From Pseudoxanthomonas sp. (GTDB taxonomy: Bacteria > Pseudomonadota > Gammaproteobacteria > Xanthomonadales > Xanthomonadaceae), in assembly GCA_017745195.1 (NCBI GenBank), contig JAGHZW010000235.1:16611-80610 (forward strand): DNA of 64,000 bases. Reading direction: 5' to 3'. Below are positions 27,492-37,400 of the stretch, piece by piece (position 1 is the first letter of the stretch; every line of letters begins with the position of its first letter). Made by a program: the position numbers and the translations under genes. Under the pieces are notes generated by a model that saw only the letters and a list, made by a program, of their open reading frames with translations, had not been told where the DNA came from and ran no database searches.

Positions 27492-28843
27492 AGCCGGCTG
27501 GCTGGCAACGGCACCGCCCAGGTGCCGTCATGGCCTTGGGGATCCGGCAACGGTTTCTCGTACAGCGCGGTACCGAGCGTGCCGGCAGCCAGGTCCAGCC
27601 GGAACGGCCGTGACCGGCTGCGCATCGGCGCCGGCACCCGGACCAGGACGGCCTCGTCGATCGGTCCGTCCTGCCCGCGCAGCCAGAGCAGCGCGGCCAT
27701 GGTGCGCAGGCGCGCGTCGGCATCCTGCAGGCGCAGGCCGTAGTCGCCATAGGCCGGCTGGGCGATGTCGGCGAGGATGCAGCCGACCGCATTGGACACG
27801 CAGCGCAGCGACCAGCGCGAAGGCGGTGGCGTCGGGTCGCGCAGCGGCTGGTCCTGCGCTAGCAGGACGCGTGCCTGCGCCCCGCAGTACCAGGCGAAGG
27901 TCGGCGCCGTCCGGGCGACGGTGCGCTCGGGATCGAACAGCAGCGACGCCTCCCACTTCGGCAGGTCGCGGCCGTTCAGCTCGGCGGCAATGTCGGCGGC
28001 GACCTGGCTGCGCATCCCGCCGGTGACGAAGCGGCCTTCGGCCAGCATCGTCCGGCACGCTGCTTGCTCCAGCGCGAGCGGCCGGGCGAACGCGGACTCG
28101 CACGACGCCGGCAGCGCACGCGTGCGTGGCAGTTCGGCCAGCATCTCCGCCAGCAGGGTCGCGTTGCCCTGGACCAGGGCCGCACCGATCATGCTGCCGA
28201 TCAGGCTGTCGCCGGCCTCGACCATCCGCCGGCCCTGCTGCAGTCCGGAGCAGGCGCCCGCCAGTCCGGCATCCACGTCGCCCGATGCGAACTGCCAGGC
28301 CGCGCGCGTGACCAGCCGGGTCAGCGACTGGTAGGCCGGCAACGGCGTGTCGAACCGCGCCGGGAACGGATTGCGGAAATGGTCCCAGGCCGCCAGCGCA
28401 CCGGCGCGGCCGAGCAGCGCGGCATTGCGCTCCAGCAGCCCGGCATAGGACCCGGACGCGGCGCGCACGCGCTCCAGGCAACCGGCTTCCCGCAACGGGC
28501 ACCAGGCCGGATCGCCGGCGCGCGCCACCGCAAGGTCGGGCCACTGCTCCAGCGTGGCGTGCCATTGCCGCATCGCTCCGTCAGGGGCTGGCGGCAACGC
28601 GGCGAAACGCCGTACGTCCTCGGCCAGCACCGCGGCCTGCTCCGCCTCGGGTACGTCGCGCGCCACCGCGTAGAGCGCGGCGAAGCCATCGCGCCCCTCG
28701 AACACGGGCGGCGCATCGATCAAGCCCAGCGCCTGGCGTTCGGTACCGGAGGCCCCCATCGCCCGCGACAGCAGGTACACCGCGACCACGAACAGCGCCA
28801 GGACGGCCGCCCCGCCGGCCAGCCACTTCAGGATCCGTACCAT
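27467..28843 (-). CDS. hypothetical membrane-anchored protein
   Basis: A 458-residue protein that I cannot place in a family. One hydrophobic segment (RILKWLAGGAAVLALFVVAV, residues 3-22) should anchor it in the inner membrane with the rest in the periplasm. The remainder is Ala/Leu-rich and largely helical, with scattered cysteines (PAWCPLREAGC, ACSGLQQG, AWYCGAQARV, RCVSNAVGC) that could form disulfides. No catalytic motif was recognised. It is a single gene on its strand, convergent with the DUF4442 gene and divergent from DUF502. The frame is clearly coding, with codon bias like its neighbours; it is probably lineage-specific. Confidence 0.7.
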   Translation of the reverse strand: MVRILKWLAGGAAVLALFVVAVYLLSRAMGASGTERQALGLIDAPPVFEGRDGFAALYAVARDVPEAEQAAVLAEDVRRFAALPPAPDGAMRQWHATLEQWPDLAVARAGDPAWCPLREAGCLERVRAASGSYAGLLERNAALLGRAGALAAWDHFRNPFPARFDTPLPAYQSLTRLVTRAAWQFASGDVDAGLAGACSGLQQGRRMVEAGDSLIGSMIGAALVQGNATLLAEMLAELPRTRALPASCESAFARPLALEQAACRTMLAEGRFVTGGMRSQVAADIAAELNGRDLPKWEASLLFDPERTVARTAPTFAWYCGAQARVLLAQDQPLRDPTPPPSRWSLRCVSNAVGCILADIAQPAYGDYGLRLQDADARLRTMAALLWLRGQDGPIDEAVLVRVPAPMRSRSRPFRLDLAAGTLGTALYEKPLPDPQGHDGTWAVPLPASRLQAPVASP

Positions 28844-28911
28844 GCATTTCCTCCAGAGGCATTCCCCATGCCGGGCAGCAGCATAACGGCCGTCGGCGCT
28901 ACAATTCCGCC

Positions 28912-29589
28912 ATGCCCCCCGACTCCCCCGCGCCGCAGCGCGCTTCGCTGCAACGCCTGTTCTTCACTGGCCTGTTGACCCTGCTGCCGATCTGGCTGAC
29001 CTGGGTCGTGATCAAGTTCGTGTTCGTGCTCCTGTCGGGCATCAGCAGCCCGTGGGTGGCGCCGCTGTCCGGGCGGATCGCCGATTCCTTCCCGTTTTAC
29101 CTGGGCTGGTTCAGCGCGTTGTGGGTGCAGAACACCATCGCCATGCTGGCCACGCTGCTGGTGATCCTGGGGGTGGGCGTGATGGCGCGGCGGGTGATCG
29201 GCCAGCGCCTGCTGGGCTGGTTCGAGGCGCTGATCGCCAAGGTGCCGCTGGCCAACGTGATCTACACCGGTTCGCGCAAGCTGCTCGACATCCTGCAGAC
29301 CAAGCCGGGCAGCACCCAGCGCGTGGTCCTGATCGACTTCCCGCACCGCGACATGAAGTCGATCGGCCTGGTCACCCGCGTGCTGAAGGAAGAAGGCAGC
29401 GGCCGCGAACTGGCCGCGGTGTACGTGCCGACCACGCCCAACCCCACTTCCGGCTACCTGGAAGTGGTACCGGTGGAAATGCTGACCCCGACCGACTGGA
29501 CCGTCGACCAGGCCATGGGCTTCATCATTTCCGGCGGCGCGGTGGCGCCGGAGACCATGCCGTTCACCCGCGCGGGCGACCGCAAGTGA
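28912..29589 (+). CDS. DUF502 membrane protein
   Basis: A 225-residue DUF502 protein. Two transmembrane hairpin segments are at about 16-43 (FFTGLLTLLPIWLTWVVIKF) and 70-95 (NTIAMLATLLVILGVGVMA). The conserved soluble part has PLANVIYTGSRKLLDIL and VVLIDFPHRDMKSIGLVT. The function of the family is not established; in many proteobacteria the gene is next to aspS, which is not the case here. The stop overlaps the next start by GTGA, so the pair is probably co-translated. Confidence 0.88.
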   Translation: MPPDSPAPQRASLQRLFFTGLLTLLPIWLTWVVIKFVFVLLSGISSPWVAPLSGRIADSFPFYLGWFSALWVQNTIAMLATLLVILGVGVMARRVIGQRLLGWFEALIAKVPLANVIYTGSRKLLDILQTKPGSTQRVVLIDFPHRDMKSIGLVTRVLKEEGSGRELAAVYVPTTPNPTSGYLEVVPVEMLTPTDWTVDQAMGFIISGGAVAPETMPFTRAGDRK

Positions 29590-30365
29590 CCACGCCGGCC
29601 GCGCGCCTGCTCGAGGACCGCGCGGTCCGGCTGTTCATCGGGCTCACCGCGTTCTTCTGCGTCAACGCGGCGCTGGCCGAATTCATCGGGGTCAAGATCT
29701 TCGCCCTGGAAGACACCCTCGGCGTGGCACCGTTCGAGTGGGACCTGTTCGGCCAGACCGGTTCGCTGAATTTCACCGCCGGCACGCTGCTGTGGCCGGT
29801 GGTGTTCATCATGACCGACACGATCAACGAGTTCTTCGGTCGCCGCGGCGTGCGCTTCATTTCCTGGCTGGCGATCGGGCTGATCCTGTACGGCTTCGTG
29901 TTCGCCTTCACCGCGATCGAACTGGCCCCGGCCTCGTGGTGGCGCGACGCGGCGAAGCCGCAGGGCGTGCCCGACTACCAGCTGGCCTTCGCCGCCGTGT
30001 TCGGCCAGGGCCTGTGGACCATCGGCGGATCGATGGCCGCGTTCCTGCTCGGGCAGATGATCGACGTGGCGGTGTTCCACCGCATCCGCCAGGCCACCGG
30101 CGAACGCTGGGTATGGCTGCGCGCGACCGGCTCGACCGCGGTGTCGCAGCTGGTCGACAGCTTTGTGGTGATCTGGATCGCGTTCGTGCTCGGTCCGCAG
30201 AAGTGGCCGACCTCGCTGTTCCTGGCGGTGAGCACGCTCAACTACGCGTGGAAGATGCTGGCGGCGATCGCGCTGATCCCGCTGCTGTACGTGATGCGCC
30301 GCGCGATCACCGGGTACCTGGGCACCGAACGCGCCCGCGAACTGCGCGAACAGGCCGCAAGCTGA
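29586..30365 (+). CDS. yhhQ: queuosine precursor transporter (YhhQ/VUT family)
   Basis: A 259-residue inner-membrane protein of the VUT/DUF165 family, whose E. coli member YhhQ imports queuosine precursors for tRNA modification. Typical features are FFCVNAALAEFIGVKIF in TM1, LLWPVVFIMTDTINEFFGRR, and RATGSTAVSQLVDSFVVIW with the conserved QLVDS; about six transmembrane helices are visible. The start is GTG at 29586, overlapping the DUF502 stop (GTGA); no in-frame ATG near the N-terminus fits better. Transport specificity is taken from the family, not shown here. Confidence 0.87.
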   Translation: MTTPAARLLEDRAVRLFIGLTAFFCVNAALAEFIGVKIFALEDTLGVAPFEWDLFGQTGSLNFTAGTLLWPVVFIMTDTINEFFGRRGVRFISWLAIGLILYGFVFAFTAIELAPASWWRDAAKPQGVPDYQLAFAAVFGQGLWTIGGSMAAFLLGQMIDVAVFHRIRQATGERWVWLRATGSTAVSQLVDSFVVIWIAFVLGPQKWPTSLFLAVSTLNYAWKMLAAIALIPLLYVMRRAITGYLGTERARELREQAAS

Positions 30366-30443
30366 CGCTGCGATGACCGGCCGGCTGGCCTGCACCGGCC
30401 GGATGCGGCACTCTCCGGGGCTTCACGCTTTCCCGGAGTCCCC

Positions 30444-32351
30444 ATGTCCCTGCCAAGGTCGCGCTGGCTGGCCCTGCCAATCGCCATTGCCCTCGTGTTC
30501 GCGCCGCCGCACGCCGACGCTGCGAAAAAGAAGGCCAAGCATCCGGCCGCCGCCACGCAGGCCAAGGCCAAAGGCAAGGCACCGGCCAAGGCGCAAGCCA
30601 AGGCTAAGCCGGCGAAGAAGGCCGAGACCCATGCGGAGCAGCTGCAGCGGCTCTACGCCGAGTACTGGGAGGCGTCGCTCAGGCTCAATCCGTTGCAGGC
30701 CACCTTCCAAGGCGATCCGCGCTGGAACGACCAGCTGCCGAATTACCTGTCGGCCGACTTCCGCAAGCGCAGCCACGACTTCACCTCCGAATGGCTGGGC
30801 AAGGTCGAAGCGGTTGGCGAGGCGGGACTGCAGGGCCAGGACCTGCTCAGCTACCGGATCTTCGTGCGCAACGCCCGTGACGCACTGGAAGGCGAGCGCT
30901 TCCCCGGCTGGATGCAGCCGGTCAACCAGTTCAACAACCCGGCCACGCTGGTGGCCATGCTCGGTTCGGGCAGCAGCGCGCAGCCGTTCCGCACGGTCAA
31001 GGACTACGACAACTGGCTGGCCCGCGCGGGCCAGGTGCCGGCGCTGTTCGAGCAGATCATCGCCAACATGGAGCAGGGCATGGCCGCCGGCGTGGTCCAG
31101 CCGCGCGCGCTGATGGAGAAGGTGCTGCCGCAGCTCGATGCGCTGATCAAGCCGACCGCCGAGGAGACCCTGTTCTGGAACCCGATCCGGAACATGCCGG
31201 CCGAGTTCACCGATGCGGACCGCGAACGCCTGAGTGCCGACTACCGGCGGCTGATCGAAAACAAGTTGATGCCGTCCTACCGGCGCCTGCGCGGCTTCAT
31301 CGCCACGCGTTACCTGCCGGCCACGCGCACCACCGACGGCCTGGCCGCGCTGCCCGACGGCGCCGCCTGGTACGCGTACAACGCGCGGCAGAGCACCACC
31401 ACCGGGCTGACACCCGAGCAGATCCACCAGATCGGGCTGGACGAGGTGGCGCGGATCCACGAGGAGATCCGCGGCGTGATGAAGCAGGTGAAGTTCCGCG
31501 GCAACATGCAGAAGTTCTTCCGCTTCATGCAGCAGGACAAGCGCTTCCAGTTCGCCGACGAGGACGCGCTGCTCGCCTATTACCGCGGCCTGGAGTCGAA
31601 GGTGATGGCCGGCGTGCCCGCGCAGTTCTCGCTGCTGCCCAAGGCCGGGTTCGAGATCCGCCCGGTCGAGCCGTATCGCGCGCAATCGGCCGCCGGCGGT
31701 TCGTACATGCGTCCGAGCGAGGATGGAAGCCGCCCCGGCGTGTTCTACGTCAACACCTACGACCTGCCCTCGCGCAAGACCTGGGATGCGGAGGACCTGT
31801 TCCTGCACGAGGCCATCCCCGGCCACCACTTCCAGCTGGCCCTGCAGCAGGAGCTTTCCGGCCTGCCGGCGTTCCGCCGCTTCGGCGGCGAGACCGCGTT
31901 CACCGAAGGCTGGGGCCTGTACGCGGAATCGCTGGGGCGCGACATCGGCGTCTACGAGGATCCCTACTCCTACTTCGGCTACCTGCAGAACGAACTCTGG
32001 CGCGCGATCCGCCTGGTCGTGGACACCGGCCTGCACAGCAAGGGCTGGACCCGTCAGCAGGTGATCGACTACATGCTGGAAAACTCGGCGACCAGCCTGT
32101 CGGAGGCGACTTCCGAAACCGAGCGCTACATGGCCATCCCCGGCCAGGCGCTGGCCTACAAGATGGGCGAACTGAAGATCATGGAGCTGCGGCGCAAGGC
32201 ACAGGCCGCGCTGGGCCCGCGCTTCGACGTGCGCGCCTTCCATGCCGAGGTGCTCAAGGACGGCTCGGTGCCGCTGGACGTGCTCGAGGACAAGATCGAG
32301 GCCTGGATCGCGGGCCAGCAGGGAGCGGCACCGCAGGCCGCGGCGGGTTAA
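30444..32351 (+). CDS. DUF885 family secreted peptidase
   Basis: A 635-residue exported protein of the DUF885 family, predicted zinc metallopeptidases with a carboxypeptidase-like fold. A signal peptide (PRSRWLALPIAIALVFA) is followed by a strongly basic Lys/Ala-rich stretch (residues about 27-60), then the catalytic region. The zinc motif HEAIPGHH starts at H455 (HExxxGHH type), with EGWGLYAE about 35 residues later as the likely third ligand region. The start at 30444 has CGGAG at good distance. It is followed by a serine hydrolase gene 37 bases later, so the two may form a small operon of secreted hydrolases. The Lys-rich segment may bind the cell wall or nucleic acid; this is speculation. 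Confidence 0.88.
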   Translation: MSLPRSRWLALPIAIALVFAPPHADAAKKKAKHPAAATQAKAKGKAPAKAQAKAKPAKKAETHAEQLQRLYAEYWEASLRLNPLQATFQGDPRWNDQLPNYLSADFRKRSHDFTSEWLGKVEAVGEAGLQGQDLLSYRIFVRNARDALEGERFPGWMQPVNQFNNPATLVAMLGSGSSAQPFRTVKDYDNWLARAGQVPALFEQIIANMEQGMAAGVVQPRALMEKVLPQLDALIKPTAEETLFWNPIRNMPAEFTDADRERLSADYRRLIENKLMPSYRRLRGFIATRYLPATRTTDGLAALPDGAAWYAYNARQSTTTGLTPEQIHQIGLDEVARIHEEIRGVMKQVKFRGNMQKFFRFMQQDKRFQFADEDALLAYYRGLESKVMAGVPAQFSLLPKAGFEIRPVEPYRAQSAAGGSYMRPSEDGSRPGVFYVNTYDLPSRKTWDAEDLFLHEAIPGHHFQLALQQELSGLPAFRRFGGETAFTEGWGLYAESLGRDIGVYEDPYSYFGYLQNELWRAIRLVVDTGLHSKGWTRQQVIDYMLENSATSLSEATSETERYMAIPGQALAYKMGELKIMELRRKAQAALGPRFDVRAFHAEVLKDGSVPLDVLEDKIEAWIAGQQGAAPQAAAG

Positions 32352-32388
32352 CCTCCGGGCATCGCACTGCGTCTGGGGAGACGTTCCG

Positions 32389-33459
32389 ATGCCATCGCTG
32401 CTGCTGCCGCTGTTCGCCCTGGCCATGCTCTCGGGCGCGCCGGCCACCGCCCACGGCGCGGACCGCACGGCCACCGCGGTCGATGCGCTGATGCGTGACT
32501 ACGAGGGCGACGTGCCCGGCGCCTCGGTCCTGGTGCTCAAGGACGGCGAGCCGCTGCTGCGCCGCGGCTACGGCCTGGCCGACCTCGACTCCGGAGCTGC
32601 GGCAACCCCGGCCATGAACTACCGGCTGGCTTCGGTGACCAAGCAGTTCACCGCCGCCTCGATCCTCCTGCTGGCCGAGGACGGCAAGCTTTCCCTGGAC
32701 GACCCGGTCAAGCGCTGGCTGCCTTCGCTGCCCGCGGCCGCCGACACGGTGACCCTGCGCCAGCTGCTCAGTCACACCTCGGGCCTGGTCGACTACGAGG
32801 AGCACATCCCCGAAGGCTTCGCCGGGCAGCTGCACGATGCCGACGTGCTGCGCATCCTCGAGGGCCAGGACCACACCTACTTCACGCCCGGCAGCGACTA
32901 CCGCTACAGCAACAGCGGCTACGCGCTGCTGGCGCTGGTGGCAGGTCGCGCCTCCGGCAAGGATTTCGCCAGCTTCCTGCACGAACGCATCTTCCAGCCG
33001 CTGCACATGGACGCCACCGTCGCCCACCAGGACGGCGTGGACACGGTCGCGCGGCGCGCCTACGGGTACAGCCTCGTCGACGGAGGCTGGCAGCGGACCG
33101 ACCAGAGCCAGACCAGCGCGGTGCTCGGCGACGGCGGCATCTATTCGTCGATCGACGACCTGGCCCGCTGGGATGCAGCCCTGTACGACGACCGCCTGTT
33201 CCCGGCACGGGTGCGGACGCTGATGTTCTCCCCGGCCACGACTACCGGCGAACCCGACGTGCCGCACTATGGCTTCGGCTGGCGGCTCAACGGCGACAGC
33301 GTCTGGCACAGCGGCGAGAGCATCGGCTTCCGCAACGTGATCGTGCGCTGGCCGGCCGAGCACCTGACCGTGGTCGTGCTGACCAACCGCAACGACCCCG
33401 AACCCTACCGGCTGGCGCTGGCGATCGCCCGGCTGTACCGCGCACCAGCAGCGCCCTGA
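32389..33459 (+). CDS. secreted serine hydrolase (class C beta-lactamase fold)
   Basis: A 356-residue protein with a signal peptide (residues 1-23) and the beta-lactamase/D-Ala-D-Ala-carboxypeptidase fold. The catalytic motifs are S82-V-T-K85, Y173-S-N175 (YRYSNSGY) and the late HSGESIG in place of KTG. This HxG form is typical of esterase and peptidase members rather than true beta-lactamases. The start at 32389 begins the signal peptide and has GGGGAG upstream; the frame open further upstream overlaps the DUF885 gene. It acts in the periplasm or outside the cell. Substrate is unknown. Confidence 0.87.
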   Translation: MPSLLLPLFALAMLSGAPATAHGADRTATAVDALMRDYEGDVPGASVLVLKDGEPLLRRGYGLADLDSGAAATPAMNYRLASVTKQFTAASILLLAEDGKLSLDDPVKRWLPSLPAAADTVTLRQLLSHTSGLVDYEEHIPEGFAGQLHDADVLRILEGQDHTYFTPGSDYRYSNSGYALLALVAGRASGKDFASFLHERIFQPLHMDATVAHQDGVDTVARRAYGYSLVDGGWQRTDQSQTSAVLGDGGIYSSIDDLARWDAALYDDRLFPARVRTLMFSPATTTGEPDVPHYGFGWRLNGDSVWHSGESIGFRNVIVRWPAEHLTVVVLTNRNDPEPYRLALAIARLYRAPAAP

Positions 33460-33507
33460 CCCGGCAGCGGGTCGTTCGCCTACCCCGCCCACGACTTCCA
33501 GCCGATA

Positions 33508-33523
33508 GCCGGTCCGGACCGGC
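33508..33523. promoter_or_regulatory. 16-bp perfect palindrome upstream of the ABC-M1 operon
   Basis: GCCGGTCCGGACCGGC is a perfect palindrome centred about 50 bases before the ATPase start codon. It could be an operator or part of a terminator for the upstream gene; there is no T-tract. Confidence 0.35.
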
Positions 33524-33564
33524 CTCGGTCAGGATCGGCACGACATCAACGGAGGATGTACCGC

Positions 33565-34482
33565 ATGCTCGAGATCCGCTCGCTGTCCAAGACCTACGCC
33601 AACGGCGTGCAGGCCCTCAAGGACGTCACCCTGGACATTCCGCGCGGCATGTTCGGCCTGCTCGGGCCCAACGGCGCCGGCAAGTCGACCCTGATGCGGA
33701 CCATCGCCACCCTGCAGGACGCCGACAGCGGCAGCATCTCGCTCGACGGGCTGGACGTGCTGAAGGACAAGACCGAGGCGCGACGCCGGCTCGGCTACCT
33801 GCCGCAGGAATTCGGCGTGTACCCGAAGGTCCCGGCCGAGGCCATGCTCGACCACTTCGCCGTGCTCAAGGGCGTGACCGCGCGCCGTGAGCGCAAGGAA
33901 CTTGTCGAAGCGCTGCTGCAGCAGGTCAATCTGTGGAACGTGCGCAAGCGCAAGCTCGGCACCTTCTCCGGCGGCATGCGCCAGCGCTTCGGCATCGCCC
34001 AGGCGCTGATCGGCCAGCCGTCGCTGATCATCGTCGACGAGCCCACCGCGGGCCTGGACCCTGAGGAGCGCAACCGCTTCCTCAACCTGCTGGCCGAGAT
34101 CGGCGAGAACACGGTGGTGATCCTCTCGACCCACATCGTCGAGGACGTCACCGACCTGTGCCCGCGCATGGCGATCATCGCGTCCGGCCAGGTGCGCCAG
34201 GCCGGCGAACCGCGCGAGGCGATCCGCGCGCTGGAGGGGCGGATCTGGCGCAAGCGCGTGGACAAGGCCGAGCTGGGCGAGGTGATCCAGCAGCACGCGG
34301 TGCTGTCCTCGCGGCTGGTCGGCGGACAGCCGGTGGTGCACGTGCTGGCCGACGCCAATCCGGGCGAAGGCTTCGCCGCGGTTCCGGCCAACCTGGAGGA
34401 CGTGTACTTCGGCGAGCTGCGCAAGGCCGCGCTGGCCACGGCTGCGCCGTCGCAAGCCCAGGCCCAGGCAGAGGTGGCCTGA
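33565..34482 (+). CDS. ABC transporter ATP-binding protein
   Basis: A 305-residue ABC ATPase. Walker A is LLGPNGAGKST, the Q-loop is GYLPQEFGVYP, the signature is TFSGGMRQRFGIAQAL, Walker B is LIIVDEPTAGLDP and the H-loop is ILSTHIVED. A C-terminal extension of about 90 residues follows. GGAGG at 33551-33555 decides the start: the ATG at 33556 touches it, whereas the ATG at 33565 lies 9 bases away, so 33565 is used. It is three bases from the permease/M1 gene and must energise that protein's ABC-2-type membrane domains. Confidence 0.93.
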   Translation: MLEIRSLSKTYANGVQALKDVTLDIPRGMFGLLGPNGAGKSTLMRTIATLQDADSGSISLDGLDVLKDKTEARRRLGYLPQEFGVYPKVPAEAMLDHFAVLKGVTARRERKELVEALLQQVNLWNVRKRKLGTFSGGMRQRFGIAQALIGQPSLIIVDEPTAGLDPEERNRFLNLLAEIGENTVVILSTHIVEDVTDLCPRMAIIASGQVRQAGEPREAIRALEGRIWRKRVDKAELGEVIQQHAVLSSRLVGGQPVVHVLADANPGEGFAAVPANLEDVYFGELRKAALATAAPSQAQAQAEVA

Positions 34483-34485
34483 CCG

Positions 34486-37400
34486 ATGCTGCGCCATCTC
34501 CTTTCCTTCGAGCGCCGGCTGCTGCTGCGCAACGGCGTGTTCTGGATCGTCATGCTGGTATTCGCCCTGCTCGGCTTCGGCAGCATGGCCTCGGACAACG
34601 TCAGCTTCGGCGGCGGCGTCGGCAACATCCTGCGCAACGCGCCAGCGGTGGTGATCAGCCTGCTCGGCAGCTTCAGCGTGCTGGCGGTGCTGCTGACCAC
34701 GATCTTCGTCGCCGGCATTGCCTTGCGCGATTTCGAGCAGCGCACCGCCGAGCTGTTCTTCGCCACGCCGATGCGCAAGCGCGACTACCTACTCGGCCGC
34801 TTCGGCGGCGGCCTGCTCGCCAGCCTGGCGATCCTGGTCGCGGCCGCGTTCGGCCTGTGGCTGGGCAGCCTGATGCCATGGCTGGACCAGGCCCGGCTCG
34901 GGCCGACGCCGTGGACCGCGTACGCCTGGGCGTTCGGCGTGCTGGTGATCCCGAACCTGCTGTTCCTGTCGGCGTTGCTGTTCCTGCTGGCGACGCTGAC
35001 CCGCTCGATGCTCTACACGTACATCGGCGTGATCGCGTTCTTCGTGCTGTGGACGGTGTCCGGCAACCTGACCCAGGACCTGGATACGCGCTGGATCGGC
35101 GCCCTGCTCGATCCCTCCGGCACCACCGCGGTGGGCGAGCACATCCGCTACTGGTCCAGCGCGCAGTACAACGGCCAGTTGCCGGCACTGACCGGGTTGC
35201 TGCTCGGCAACCGCGCCCTGTGGCTGGGCGTGGCCGCCGTGCTGCTCGGGGCCGCGTTCCGGCTGTTCCGCGCCGACCGTGAAGGCCTGGTGCTGCGCCG
35301 GCGCAAGGCCACCGCGTCCGCGCCGGCCGCCGCGCAACCCGGCGTCGCCGCCGCGGCGGTGCCGCTCGCCCTGCCGCAGGTCACCCTGCGCGAGGGCGCC
35401 GCCGCCCGCTGGGCCCAGTACCGCCAGCTGGCCGCGTTCGACCTGCGCGGCGCGCTGACCGGTGCGCCGTTCCTGGTGATGCTGGTACTCGGCCTGCTGA
35501 TGATCTTCAGCGTGCTCAAGTTCGGCTCGAGCATGTATGGCACCGAGCTATACCCGGTGACACGCCGGATGCTGTCGACGATCGAGGGCGGCATGAGCCT
35601 GTTCCTGATCATCATCGTCACCTTCTATGCCGGCGAACTGGTCTGGCGCGAGCGCAGCCTGCGCGTGGCCGAGGCCACCGATGCGTACGCCCTGCCCGAC
35701 TGGATCCCGCTGGCCTCGAAGATGACCGCGCTGACCGGGCTGGCCGTCGCGTTCCTGCTCGCCGGCACGCTGTTCACCGCCGGCTGGCAGCTGGCCCACG
35801 GCTACACCGCGCTCGAGCCGCTGCTGTACCTGAAGGGGCTGGCGCTGACTGCGATCCCGTTCGTGCTGATCGCGGCGCTGGCGGTGTTCCTGCAGGCGGT
35901 CAGCGGCAACAAGTTCATCGGCTACCTGCTGATGATCGTGTATCTGGTCACGCGTGCCGCCATGGGCATGCTCGATCTGGACCACCTGCTGTACCGCTAC
36001 GGCTCGACCACGCCCGATCCGTATTCGGACATGAACGGCTATGGCCACTTCATCGGCCCGCACCTGCTGCTGCGCGGCTACTGGGCTGCGTTCGCCGCAG
36101 CGCTGCTGGTGGCGGCACTGCTGTTCTGGCCACGCGGCACCTCGCTGGGTCTGCGCGACCGGTTGCGCCAGGCACGGGCGCGCCTGCGCGGCCCGGCGCT
36201 GGCGACGCTCATCGCCTCGCTGCTGGTGTTCGCCGGGCTCGGCGGCTGGATCTTCTACAACACCAACGTGCTCAACGACTACGTGCCTGGCGACCTGGCC
36301 AGGGAGCGTACGGCGCAGTACGAGAAGGACTACCGCCAGTACAAGGACCTGCCGCAGCCGCGGATCGCCGCGATCCGCGCCGACGTGGACATCTTCCCGG
36401 AGCAGCGCCGTGTCGACATCCGCGGCGTCTACCGGTTGGAGAACCGCACTGGCGCGCCGATCGCCGACCTGCACCTGAACACCAACCCCAAGGTCGAGAT
36501 CCGCAGGCTCGAGTTCGGGCCGCACACGGTGGTGAAGAAGGACGACATCAACGGCTACGCGATCTACCGCCTGGCCACGCCGCTCGCGCCGGGAGAATCG
36601 CTGGACTTCCGGTTCGAACTGTCCAGCGCTCCCCACGGCTTCCCGCTGGATGGTGGTGGCACGTCAGTGGTCTACAACGGCACGTTCTTCAACAACTATG
36701 CCGCCCTGCCGCAGTTCGGCTACAACGAGCGCGCCCAGCTGCAGGACCGCAACGACCGGCGCAAGCAGGGCCTGCCGCAGCTGCCGCGGATGAACCCGAT
36801 CGGCGACGTGGCCGCGCGCGGCTCCAACTACCTGACCACCACCGGCGACTGGGTCGATTTCGAGACCACCGTATCGACCAGCGGCGGCCAGATCGCGCTG
36901 GCCCCGGGTTACCTGCAGCGCGAGTGGACCGAGGGCGGCCGCCACTACTACCACTACAAGTCCGAAGCGCAGCTGCTGCCGTTCTTCTCCTGGCTGTCGG
37001 CGGACTGGAAGGTGGCGCGCGACCGCTGGAACGACGTGGCCATCGAGGTCTACCACCATCCGACCCATGCCTGGAACGTGCCGCGGATGATCGATTCGGC
37101 GAAGAAGTCGCTGGACTACTACAGCCGCAACTTCGCGCCGTACCAGTTCCGCCAGTTCCGGATCCTGGAGTTCCCCGGCTACCAGTCGTTCGCCCAGGCC
37201 TTCGCTGGCACCATCCCGTACTCGGAGTCGATCGGCTTCATCGCCGACCTGCGCGACAAGGAGGACATCGACTACGTCTTCTACGTCACCGCGCACGAGG
37301 CCGCCCACCAGTGGTGGGCGCACCAGGTCATCGGCGCCAACGTGCAGGGCGCGACGATGCTGTCCGAATCGCTGGCCCAGTATTCGGCGCTGATGGTGAT

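Noticed and set aside
32389-33459. Beta-lactamase resistance gene
   Set aside because: The third motif is HSG rather than KTG, and the sequence resembles the broad serine hydrolase/esterase group, so a resistance role is not supported.
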